A stretch of 64,000 nucleotides of DNA from Myxococcales bacterium (GTDB lineage Bacteria > Myxococcota_A > Polyangia > Palsa-1104 > JAEUJZ01), in assembly GCA_016794505.1 (NCBI GenBank), contig JAEUJZ010000137.1, positions 1 to 64,000 of the forward strand, in the 5' to 3' direction. The position numbers and the translations under genes are program-made. Of the stretch, positions 46,094-54,098 are shown one piece after another. Position 1 is the first letter of the stretch. Each line of letters starts with the position of its first letter. The notes under the pieces were generated by a model that did no database searches, was not told the DNA's origin, and was given only the letters and a program-made list of their open reading frames with translations.

Positions 46094-47110
46094 ATGAGCA
46101 CACTGCTTCTGACCGGCGCCAGCGGCCACCTGGGCGCCAACCTGCTTCTGCGCTTGCTAAAGGACGGAGCGACCGTGCGCGTGCTGCTGCGCGCAGGCAG
46201 CGACAACCGCGCCGTCGACGGACTGGACGTCGAGCGGGTCTATGGCGACCTGCGCGAGCCCGAAGCGGTCGACAAGGCGGTGCGCGGCTGCTCGCGCGTG
46301 TACCACACAGCGGCGATGGTCTCGACGCTGTATGGCGACCCCAAGCACAAGCGCGCGATCTTTGACAGCAACGTCCTGGGTACACGCCACATCTTGCAAG
46401 CGGCGCAGCGCCACGGCATCGAGCGCGTCGTCGTCACCAGCAGCCTGGGTGCGGTTGGCTATGACGAAGATCAGCCGCACCTGCCGTCCACCGAAGAGTC
46501 GCCGTTTTATCCCTTTCACCGCACCATGCCGTACGAGGCCAGCAAGGCCTTTGTCGAGCACGAGTGCCTACGCGCCGTGGCTCGCGGCGTCGACGTACGC
46601 ATCGCCGTGTCCTGCGCCATCTTGGGACCGCAGGACTACAAGCCCTCGCGCATGGGACGCGCACTGTGCGACTTCGCCAACCGCAGGCTGCGCGCGTACA
46701 TCGACGGCGGCGTCGAATTCGTGGCCGCCGAGGACATCGTGCAAGGCCACCTGCTGACCATGGAAAAGGGCCGGGCCGGCGAGAAGTACATCTTTTCGAC
46801 GCAGTTCGCGACGCTGCCCGAGGTCATGGCGATGTGGCAAGAGATCACGGGCGTGCCCAAGCCACGCGTCAAGCTGCCGGTGCCGCTTATGTCCGCCGCG
46901 GCCGAGATCATCAGCCCGCTGCTCACGCGCTTTGCCCCACAGGTTCCGCAGCGCCTGACCCCAGGTGCGGTGCGCATCCTGCAGCTTCGTCGCCACGTCG
47001 ACCTGAGCAAGGCGCGTCGCGAGCTGGGCTATCAGCCGACCAGCATTCGTCGCGCCTGCGAAGACGCGTACGCCTTTTTTCAGCGGCACGGAGCGATCAC
47101 TCGGGCATAG
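46094..47110 (+). CDS. sdmB: SdmB-like NAD-dependent sterol C-4 demethylation reductase (3-beta-hydroxysteroid dehydrogenase family)
   Basis: 338 aa extended SDR. Rossmann start TGASGHLGANL, GDLREPEAV, and the active site Tyr-x3-Lys in MPYEASKAF; SSLGAVGYDEDQ supplies the catalytic Ser region. This is the 3-beta-HSD/isomerase-type enzyme class, as NSDHL/Erg26 in eukaryotes and SdmB of Methylococcus. SdmB works with the Rieske oxygenase SdmA to oxidise and decarboxylate the 4-methyl carbon. The gene stands first in a run with cyp51, an SdmA-like gene and oxidosqualene cyclase, which makes that role by far the most likely. Promoter-like TATCGA lies 8 nt before the ATG. Confidence 0.82.
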   Translation: MSTLLLTGASGHLGANLLLRLLKDGATVRVLLRAGSDNRAVDGLDVERVYGDLREPEAVDKAVRGCSRVYHTAAMVSTLYGDPKHKRAIFDSNVLGTRHILQAAQRHGIERVVVTSSLGAVGYDEDQPHLPSTEESPFYPFHRTMPYEASKAFVEHECLRAVARGVDVRIAVSCAILGPQDYKPSRMGRALCDFANRRLRAYIDGGVEFVAAEDIVQGHLLTMEKGRAGEKYIFSTQFATLPEVMAMWQEITGVPKPRVKLPVPLMSAAAEIISPLLTRFAPQVPQRLTPGAVRILQLRRHVDLSKARRELGYQPTSIRRACEDAYAFFQRHGAITRA

Positions 47111-47191
47111 ATCCCGCGTGTTCCGCGACGGCTGCCACCGCTCCGCCGCGTTTGCTCGCTCGCTGTAGCGCCCTAGGCCAAGAGACATCCC

Positions 47192-48745
47192 ATGAACCAG
47201 ATCGATCCCAGTCCCTCGCTGAACACTCCACCGCTTCTGCGCAAAGGCGTGGCGTACGTGCCGCTTCTTGGGCACGCGCTGCAGCTTGGTCTGCGCCCCT
47301 TTGCGCTGCTGAACGAAGGGCGGCGGCAGTTTGGCGACGTCTTTTCGCTCAAGCTCGCCAACCAAATGGCAGCGATGTTTTCAGGACCGCGCGCCAACGA
47401 AGCGTACTTCCGCGCGCCCGACGATCAGTTGAGCCAGCGCGAGGTGTACCAGTTCACGGTTCCGGTGTTTGGGCGCGGCGTCGCCTATGACGTTCAGCCC
47501 GAGCTTATGAGTGAACAGTTGAGCTTCCTGTTGCCGGCGCTGCGCGAGGCTCGCCTGCGCCGCTATGTGCAGTTCTTTCACGAAGAGCTCGATCGCTACT
47601 TCGCGGCCTGGGGCAACGAAGGCACCGCCGACATCTACACGACCACCAATGAGCTGACGGTGTTCATGGCCGGTCGCTGCCTGCTCGGCAAGTACTTCCG
47701 CGATCACATGACCACCGAGTTCGCGGCGCTCTATCAGACGCTGGAAGAGAGCCTGAACGTCCTTTCATTTCTGGCACCGAACGCGCCGCTGCCGCAGATG
47801 CGCAAGCGCGATCAGGCCCGCGCCGAAGTCGCCAAGCTGTTCGCCCGCGTCACACGGCAGCGCCGCGAGCAAGGGGTGGTCGAAGAAGACTTTGTGCAGA
47901 GCTTGCTCGAAGCGCGCTACAAAGACGGCCGCGCGCTGTCCGACGAGGAAATCACCGGACTGGTCTTGGCTGCTCTGTTCGGTGGCCAGCACACGAGCGC
48001 CGCGCTGTCCGCTTGGGGCGTCATCGAAGCGCTGCGCAATCCCTATGTCCTGCCGCCGCTTCTGCGCGAGCAAGAGCGCGTTCTAGGTGAGCGCGACAAC
48101 GTCGCCATGGAAGACATCAAGGCCATGCCGACGCTTGAGAGGCTGGCGCTTGAGGCCGAGCGCACGCACCCCCCGTTCTTCCTGCTCGCACGCAAGGTCC
48201 TGCGCGACTACTCCTATGGCAAGTACACGGTGCCGGCGGGGTGGATCGCCATGGTCTCGCCGTGGCTGACGCACCAGCTTCCCGAGATTTGGAAGGACCC
48301 CGATCGCTTCGATCCCGATCGCTTTGCGCCACCGCGCGAAGAGCATCGCAAGTTCAACTACAGCATGATCACGTTCGGCGGCGGGCGGCATCGCTGCATC
48401 GGCCTTGCCTTCGGCTTCCTGCAAGTGCGCGTCATCCTGAACTACATCCTGCGCAACTTTGAGCTGGCCTTGGTCGACGGCAATGTCCGCCCCAACATGA
48501 CCAACATGGTCGTCGGTCCCAAGCACCCCTGCTTGGTCCGCTATCGCCGCCGCCGCACGCGCGTGCTGTCGCTGGGAAGTGAAGCCAGCCCGACTGCAGA
48601 CTTTGGAGTCGCAGGCGAGTCAATGGAAGCCGTCCTCGGTGCCCAGGCAGGCACGTCGGGCAAGTGCCCGGTGGCGCATGCCGCCAAGGATGAGACTCCC
48701 ATGTCTGCCGCGACGGCGATCCCTTCCAACTCACTGGGTACTTAG
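47192..48745 (+). CDS. cyp51: CYP51 sterol 14-alpha-demethylase (cytochrome P450)
   Basis: 517 aa. Heme-binding loop FGGGRHRCIG with Cys402; ExxR in LEAERTHPP; I-helix GGQHTSA with His267 before Thr268, the His being a hallmark of CYP51 where other P450s have Asp or Glu. The B-C region SQREVYQFTVPVFGRGVAYD matches the CYP51 substrate signature (YxxF...P.FG.GV.YD). It removes the 14-alpha methyl of lanosterol-type sterols using three rounds of O2 and NAD(P)H. A 65-residue C-terminal tail has no ferredoxin domain, unlike Methylococcus CYP51, so electrons must come from a separate ferredoxin. It sits 81 bp after the SdmB-like gene and 8 bp before the Rieske gene. Confidence 0.95.
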   Translation: MNQIDPSPSLNTPPLLRKGVAYVPLLGHALQLGLRPFALLNEGRRQFGDVFSLKLANQMAAMFSGPRANEAYFRAPDDQLSQREVYQFTVPVFGRGVAYDVQPELMSEQLSFLLPALREARLRRYVQFFHEELDRYFAAWGNEGTADIYTTTNELTVFMAGRCLLGKYFRDHMTTEFAALYQTLEESLNVLSFLAPNAPLPQMRKRDQARAEVAKLFARVTRQRREQGVVEEDFVQSLLEARYKDGRALSDEEITGLVLAALFGGQHTSAALSAWGVIEALRNPYVLPPLLREQERVLGERDNVAMEDIKAMPTLERLALEAERTHPPFFLLARKVLRDYSYGKYTVPAGWIAMVSPWLTHQLPEIWKDPDRFDPDRFAPPREEHRKFNYSMITFGGGRHRCIGLAFGFLQVRVILNYILRNFELALVDGNVRPNMTNMVVGPKHPCLVRYRRRRTRVLSLGSEASPTADFGVAGESMEAVLGAQAGTSGKCPVAHAAKDETPMSAATAIPSNSLGT

Positions 48746-48753
48746 GAATCTTC

Positions 48754-49884
48754 ATGGCTGCCTTTCGTTACGAAGACGCGCTCACTCCCACTCCGCCGCC
48801 GGGGTTCTTGGAAGCGCGCAACCGCCGTCAGAAAGCCCGCGCCGCGGGTCTGCATCCTGACTATTGGTACCCCGTGGCGCACTCCAACAAGCTGAAGCCA
48901 GGCAAAGCCATGGGAACCCGCTTTTGGGGTCGCCCGATCGCAGTGTACCGCGACCAAAAAGGAATCGTTCATGCGATGGAAGATCGCTGCGCGCACCGTC
49001 AGCTGAAGCTGTCGCAGGGCGAGGTCAAAGGCTGCAACTTGGTCTGCCAGTATCACGGCTGGGAATACGGCTGCGACGGCAAAGTCATCGCGATTCCGCA
49101 TGAGCTGTTCGGCAAGCCGTTTCCCAAGCTCAGCGTGCCGTCGTTCCCGGTGCAGGAACGCTATGGCCATATCTGGGTGTTTCCCGGCGATCCGGCGCTG
49201 GCCAAGAAGCGCCCGCTGCCCGAGATTCCCGAGCTAGAAGGGAAGAACCGCTGGGGCATCATCCTCCTCGACGGCGTGTGGAAGGCGCACCACACCATGC
49301 TGATGGAAAACATCTGCGACTTCACGCACGGCTATCTGCACCGCGACTACCGTCCGTTTTGGGACCCCAAGCTGACCAAGTACGAGACGGTCGGCGACAA
49401 GGTGTATGTCAGCTATGACACCAAGGTCGGGGCCGGCAAGATCTTCCGTCGCTTCGTCGATGACAGGAAGGTCAACGCGAACCACATGGACCTGTGCTTC
49501 GACTACCCATTCCAGTGGTCGAATACCGACAATAAGATCAAGTCGTACTGTTTCCTGCTGCCGCAGGATGAACAGACCACGCACGGCTTCTTCATCTTTT
49601 ATTTCCAGTCGCTGAAGCTGCCGTTCCTGCCGATGACCATGCCGCCGTGGCTGCTGGATCGAGTGCTGAAGATTGCCAAGCGCCTCTTCGTGCAGCCAGT
49701 CATCGATCAAGACGGCTGGGCGGTTGAGCTAGAACAAGAAGGGTACAACCGATTTTCCGATCTGCCCGTGGCTGAGTTCAGCCCGGTGGTGTCGATGTTT
49801 CAGCAGCTGACCATCCGCAAGTGGGAAGAGTATCTGGCGACGCGCAACGTCGTTCCCCAGCCCACGCTGGGAGCCTCGGCATGA
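48754..49884 (+). CDS. sdmA: SdmA-like Rieske oxygenase, sterol C-4 demethylation
   Basis: 376 aa. The Rieske 2Fe-2S site is C79-x-H81 ... C98-x2-H101 (CAHRQLK, CQYHGW); the mononuclear iron site is in ENICDFTHGYLH (Asp189, His192, His196). The C-terminal part (KLPFLPMTMPPWLLDRVLK) contains a hydrophobic patch that could touch membrane. In Methylococcus, SdmA oxidises the 4-alpha methyl of the sterol in three steps in place of the eukaryotic di-iron C4 methyl oxidase. The operon setting is the main reason for the name. The stop overlaps the oxidosqualene cyclase start (ATGA). A TAGGAA ribosome site is present. Confidence 0.83.
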   Translation: MAAFRYEDALTPTPPPGFLEARNRRQKARAAGLHPDYWYPVAHSNKLKPGKAMGTRFWGRPIAVYRDQKGIVHAMEDRCAHRQLKLSQGEVKGCNLVCQYHGWEYGCDGKVIAIPHELFGKPFPKLSVPSFPVQERYGHIWVFPGDPALAKKRPLPEIPELEGKNRWGIILLDGVWKAHHTMLMENICDFTHGYLHRDYRPFWDPKLTKYETVGDKVYVSYDTKVGAGKIFRRFVDDRKVNANHMDLCFDYPFQWSNTDNKIKSYCFLLPQDEQTTHGFFIFYFQSLKLPFLPMTMPPWLLDRVLKIAKRLFVQPVIDQDGWAVELEQEGYNRFSDLPVAEFSPVVSMFQQLTIRKWEEYLATRNVVPQPTLGASA

Positions 49885-52076
49885 GCCGCGGAAACAGCGA
49901 CATCGGCAGCACAATCACGAATACTGCGCGTTCCGAATTCTTCTCGGTAGCGCCCTCAGTCCTCGTGATCCCAGCCGAACAAGGACTGGTTCAGGATTCC
50001 GGTTTTGCCCGCGCGCTACGCCACCTCCTTTCTCTGCAGAAAAAGGAAGGAGGCTGGGAAGGCGAGATGGTCTGGAATTCCATGATCCTGTCGCAGCACA
50101 TCTTGGTGCAGCAGATCATCGATGGCGGACGCAGCCTAGATGCCCAGACCCGGCAGCGCATGATTCAGCACTTCCGATCATCGCGCGCCGTCGACGGAAG
50201 CGGTGGCTGGGGCATGCACCGCGAGTCCCCCGCGTATGTCTATTTCACAACCCTTGCCTATGTCGCGCTGCGCGTGCTCGGGGTTGCTGCAGACGATCCG
50301 CTGTGCGCCAATGCACGCCGCTTTCTGCATCAGCAGCCCGGCGGCGTCCTGCACATTCCGACCTGGGGCAAGTTCTGGCTTTCTCTGTGCGGCTTGTATG
50401 ACTACGCGGGGGTGAATCCATTCCCACCGGAGGTCTTCCTGCTTCCGCGACAGATTCCTTTTTCTCCGTGGAATTTTTACTGCCACACGCGATACATCTA
50501 CATGGGAATCGCCTATCTGTACGGGCGACGCTTCCAGGGTGACTTGGGACCGATTACAGCGGCGCTGCGACACGAGCTATTCGATCAGAATGGGCAGCCT
50601 TGGGCGCAGATCGAATTCGCCGCGCATCGCCATCACATTGCTCGAAGCGATCTGTACGTTGCACCGTCGGCTGCGCTGCGGATGACGTACGACCTTTTGT
50701 ACCAGTATGAAAAGCGACCGCTGCCGCCGCTGCGCAAGGCAGCGCTCGATCGGTGCTTCGATCGCATCCTCAGTGAGCAGCGCAACACGCGGTATCAGGG
50801 CATCTCGCCCGTGAACAGCCTGCTCAACTGCTTGGCCCTGTTCGCGCACAGCCCCCATCACCGCGAGCTAGAGCCAAGCCTGAAGGCGCAGGAAGCCTGG
50901 GCGTTTTGCGACGAGCGCGAAGGCCTGCGCTATGCCGGTGCCCGCAGTCAGACCTGGGACACCGCGTTTGCGCTGCAGACCCTGGCCGCAGCGTGCGAGG
51001 CGCAGGATCGTCGCGGCGCAGCCAGCAGCAGCGCAGCGCCCATGCCCACGAATTCCACGAATCCCACGAATCCCACGAATCCCACGAATCTAAGACAGCA
51101 GGCGGCGGCCGCGCATGCGTATCTGCTGTCGCTGCAGCTAACGGAAGACCTGCCGGCGCACGAGCATGGCGAAGGAGCCCGCGATCGCCTGCGCGGTGGC
51201 TGGTGTTTTTCAGACGGCAAGCACCGCTGGCCGGTGTCGGACTGCACAGCCGAGGCACTGGTCGCGCTGCTGCACGCCGAGTCGCGCTTTCCGCAGGACA
51301 TCCGCACGCCAATGCCCACCGAACGCTGCCAGATCGCCGTCGAGTTCTTGCTGTCGCGCCAAAACGACGACGGCGGCTTCGGTACGTACGAGCGGCGACG
51401 CGCGGGCGGCTTGCTCGAACAGATCAACCCATCTGAGATGTACGGCAACTGCGTGACCGAGCGCAGCTATCTGGAGTGTACGGCCTCGTCGCTGCGCGGC
51501 TTGGCTGCGGCCCGGATGCAGCACGGCTCGCGCTTTCCATCGGACCTGCAGCAGGGCATCGAAAAAGCCATCGCCCGCGGGTGTGAACGACTGTGGCAAG
51601 CGCAGCGCCCCGACGGATCGTGGCCGGGTTTCTGGGGCATTAACTTCACGTACGCCATCCTTCACGTAGTCAAAGCGATGCGCGCTCTTGGAGTTGCCGC
51701 TGCCGATCCGCGCCTGCAGCGGGCCGCGCAGTGGCTGCTTTCGCATCAACGCCCCGACGGCGGTTGGGGTGAACACTACACAAGCTGCCTGACCGACCAA
51801 TACGTCGAGCATCCCGAGTCCCAGGTGGTCATGACAAGCTGGGCGCTGATCGCGCTGTGCGAGCTAGACACCGAAGGACACGCCGGACACGCCATGCGGC
51901 GACGGGCCATCGCAGCCGGCACTCGTTTCTTGCACAGCATGCAGCGCGCCGACGGCAGCTTTCCCGATCAAGCGCAAAACGGCGTGTTCTTTGGCACCGC
52001 CATGCTCGATTACCGCCTGTACAAGTCGTACTTTCCTGCGTGGGCCCTGGCTCGCGCCGCCGCCCTGCCCCCGTAA
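49881..52076 (+). CDS. Oxidosqualene cyclase (lanosterol/cycloartenol synthase type)
   Basis: 731 aa from ATG 49881 (overlapping the Rieske stop). The catalytic acid is Asp454 in WPVSDCTAEAL: the VSDCTAE motif is that of oxidosqualene cyclases, whereas squalene-hopene cyclases have DDTA. Supporting features are SQTWDTAFALQTL, repeated QW-type segments (KKEGGWEGE, RPDGSWPGFWG, RPDGGWGEHY) and YLECTASS with the second conserved Cys. The residue two before the Asp is Val, as in lanosterol synthases (Ile in cycloartenol synthases); other product-determining positions are mixed (a His precedes RWPVSD), so the product needs testing. A 9-bp tandem repeat encodes an NPT repeat in a loop near residue 395. 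Membrane-associated. Confidence 0.95.
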   Translation: MSRGNSDIGSTITNTARSEFFSVAPSVLVIPAEQGLVQDSGFARALRHLLSLQKKEGGWEGEMVWNSMILSQHILVQQIIDGGRSLDAQTRQRMIQHFRSSRAVDGSGGWGMHRESPAYVYFTTLAYVALRVLGVAADDPLCANARRFLHQQPGGVLHIPTWGKFWLSLCGLYDYAGVNPFPPEVFLLPRQIPFSPWNFYCHTRYIYMGIAYLYGRRFQGDLGPITAALRHELFDQNGQPWAQIEFAAHRHHIARSDLYVAPSAALRMTYDLLYQYEKRPLPPLRKAALDRCFDRILSEQRNTRYQGISPVNSLLNCLALFAHSPHHRELEPSLKAQEAWAFCDEREGLRYAGARSQTWDTAFALQTLAAACEAQDRRGAASSSAAPMPTNSTNPTNPTNPTNLRQQAAAAHAYLLSLQLTEDLPAHEHGEGARDRLRGGWCFSDGKHRWPVSDCTAEALVALLHAESRFPQDIRTPMPTERCQIAVEFLLSRQNDDGGFGTYERRRAGGLLEQINPSEMYGNCVTERSYLECTASSLRGLAAARMQHGSRFPSDLQQGIEKAIARGCERLWQAQRPDGSWPGFWGINFTYAILHVVKAMRALGVAAADPRLQRAAQWLLSHQRPDGGWGEHYTSCLTDQYVEHPESQVVMTSWALIALCELDTEGHAGHAMRRRAIAAGTRFLHSMQRADGSFPDQAQNGVFFGTAMLDYRLYKSYFPAWALARAAALPP
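51045..51090 (+). repeat. 9-bp tandem repeat inside the oxidosqualene cyclase gene
   Basis: About five copies of AATCCCACG, the first with one change. In frame it encodes NST-NPT-NPT-NPT-N (residues ~391-403). The period is a multiple of three, so slippage would change loop length without breaking the frame. Confidence 0.8.
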
Positions 52077-52156
52077 GACCCGCCAGTCGGACTTCATCCG
52101 CGCCATTTCTAGGCGTTGCTCTGCAGCGCGCATCTGGCGTATGAGTAAATCTGGCA

Positions 52157-52891
52157 ATGAGCGAAGGAAGTCTGCTTCTGGCCTTGGACGCGGCGCGTCG
52201 CACCATCGGGATCTCGATTCCAACGGTGCTCGACGCGCTGGTCGGGCGTTATTCGCACGATCGCAGCAACGATCGCTTGCGCCGCTGGGCCAATGGCCTG
52301 ATCGAGCGAACATGCACGACGCTGGATATATCGGGCATCGAGAACCTGCCCGCACAACCCTGCGTGCTGATGTCGAATCATCAGAGCTACAGCGATATTC
52401 CGCTGATCTATTCCGCCATTCCCGAGGGCCTGCGCCTGCGCATGGTCGCCAAGTACGAGCTGTTCTATGTGCCGATCTGGGGCCGCGCGATGCGCGCCTC
52501 TGGCTTCATTCCCATCGTGCGATCCGATCGCAAGAAGGCCATCGCCAGCCTCGAAGAGGCCAAGCAACAGATCGGCTCGGGCACCTACGTTTGGATCGCC
52601 CCTGAGGGCACACGCAGTCGCACGCAGAAGCTCGGCTCGCTGAAGAAGGGCGGCTTTATCCTGGCGCGCGATGTTGGGGTGCCGATTGCGCCGCTTTGCA
52701 TCTCGGGATCACACGCCGTCATGCCCCCGCAGGGCTGGCGCTTGCATCGCGGCCACACCGTCCGCATCCACTTCGGCGCCCCCATAGCCACGGCTGATCG
52801 TTCGCTCGAAGACGTCATGCGCGATGTCGCCCTGGCGATCGATCCCGACCGAGTCTTTGCCACGCAGCCATCTTCAACGGGTTCGCCGTAA
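52157..52891 (+). CDS. 1-acyl-sn-glycerol-3-phosphate acyltransferase (PlsC-like)
   Basis: 244 aa. The acyltransferase motifs are clear: NHQSYSD (NHx4D, about 74-80), PIVRSDRKKA, and PEGTRSR in WIAPEGTRSR. A short hydrophobic N-terminus could lie on the membrane. It transfers an acyl group onto a lysophospholipid, or possibly onto a sterol or ether lipid given its neighbours. It follows the cyclase by 80 bp and overlaps nothing; TATGAG and TTGCTC just upstream (52111-52145) may be its own promoter. No ribosome site precedes the ATG. Confidence 0.88.
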   Translation: MSEGSLLLALDAARRTIGISIPTVLDALVGRYSHDRSNDRLRRWANGLIERTCTTLDISGIENLPAQPCVLMSNHQSYSDIPLIYSAIPEGLRLRMVAKYELFYVPIWGRAMRASGFIPIVRSDRKKAIASLEEAKQQIGSGTYVWIAPEGTRSRTQKLGSLKKGGFILARDVGVPIAPLCISGSHAVMPPQGWRLHRGHTVRIHFGAPIATADRSLEDVMRDVALAIDPDRVFATQPSSTGSP

Positions 52892-52901
52892 GCCGATCGC
52901 G

Positions 52902-54098
52902 ATGGCCACGGTCAGCGTTCGCAGCCTCTGTGTCGATAAGCTTGGGCAAGAAAGCGGCGGTCGCAGCACCCGCATCTTGCGCAACGTCTCGCTCGATGTC
53001 TCAGACGGCGAGCTTCTGGTTTTGATCGGCCCATCCGGCTGCGGCAAGAGCACGCTTCTGCGCTGCATTGCCGGCCTGGAAGTCGCAAGCGAAGGCGAGA
53101 TCGCCATCAACGGCCGTGTCGTCAACCACGTCGAGCCGCGCGACCGAGATATCGCCATGGTGTTCCAAAGCTATGCGCTGTATCCACACATGAGCGTGCG
53201 CGAGAACCTGGCGTTTGCGCTTCGCCTGCGCCGCATGCCCGATCCCGAGATCAAAAGCCGGGTGGAAGAAGCCGCTGAGCTTCTGGCCATCACGCCGCTG
53301 CTCAGCCGCTTGCCGCGCGAGCTATCCGGCGGACAGCGACAGCGCGTGGCCATGGGTCGCGCCATCGTGCGCCGCCCGCAGGTCTTCCTGTTCGACGAGC
53401 CGCTGTCCAACCTAGACGCCGCCTTGCGTCAGCAGATGCGCGTCGAGCTCTTGCGGCTACACCGCACGCTGGGCACGACGACGATCTACGTCACCCACGA
53501 CCAAGTCGAAGCGATGACCCTGGCCCATCGCATCGCCGTGCTGCGTCAGGGCGAGCTTGTGCAGATCGGTTCGCCGCGCAGCCTGTACGACACGCCGTGC
53601 TCGCCGTTTGTCGCGCGCTTCTTTGGCACGCCTGAAATGAACCTGATTCCCGGCCACGTAAGCGGGGGTCGTTTCAGTGCCCAAGGCGGCCTTTTGCAGC
53701 TCGATACTCCGGGTATCCGCGACGGAGATGCCACGCTCGGAGTCCGTGCAGAAGATGTCGTGCTGAGCGCAGCCAGCGGGCTTCCACACGAAGGAAGCCG
53801 CGAAGTGGGCCAGGGCGTGCTCGATGTGATCGAAGACTTGGGCAGTGAAGCGCTGGCCCATATCAAGCTGGGCGATGCAATGGCTAACGCGGCTCGCGGC
53901 GCCCCCCTGCCGCACGGCGCATCGACGCTGATTGCGCGAGCCACCGTGGCCAGTCTGCCCGCGGTCGGCACACCCGTCCGCGTCCGTTTGCTGTCCGAGC
54001 GCTGGCACCTGTTTTCCCGCGGCGCTGCCCGCCCCGACGATGGTGCTCGACTGACCACCGACGCGGGGCCCGCGCCGATGGCGGAGGCGAGCCGGTGA
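52902..54098 (+). CDS. ABC transporter ATP-binding protein, MalK/UgpC type
   Basis: 398 aa from ATG 52902; the longer frame upstream overlaps plsC and lacks family sequence. Walker A GPSGCGKST (about 44), Q-loop FQSYALYPHMSV, signature LSGGQRQRVAMGRA, Walker B VFLFDEPLSNLDA, H-loop THDQ. After ~240 come the TOBE-type regulatory domains typical of sugar importers (LGVRAEDVVLS, IARATVASLPAVGTPVRV). The start is 11 nt after the acyltransferase stop. Its stop overlaps the next gene (GTGA), which encodes the fused binding protein and permease. Confidence 0.93.
   Translation: MATVSVRSLCVDKLGQESGGRSTRILRNVSLDVSDGELLVLIGPSGCGKSTLLRCIAGLEVASEGEIAINGRVVNHVEPRDRDIAMVFQSYALYPHMSVRENLAFALRLRRMPDPEIKSRVEEAAELLAITPLLSRLPRELSGGQRQRVAMGRAIVRRPQVFLFDEPLSNLDAALRQQMRVELLRLHRTLGTTTIYVTHDQVEAMTLAHRIAVLRQGELVQIGSPRSLYDTPCSPFVARFFGTPEMNLIPGHVSGGRFSAQGGLLQLDTPGIRDGDATLGVRAEDVVLSAASGLPHEGSREVGQGVLDVIEDLGSEALAHIKLGDAMANAARGAPLPHGASTLIARATVASLPAVGTPVRVRLLSERWHLFSRGAARPDDGARLTTDAGPAPMAEASR

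Noticed and set aside
51045..51090. CRISPR-like or direct-repeat array
   Set aside because: Units are 9 bp with no spacers and lie in frame within a gene.
49881..52076. Squalene-hopene cyclase
   Set aside because: The catalytic motif is VSDCTAE, not DDTA, and length and neighbours fit oxidosqualene cyclase.
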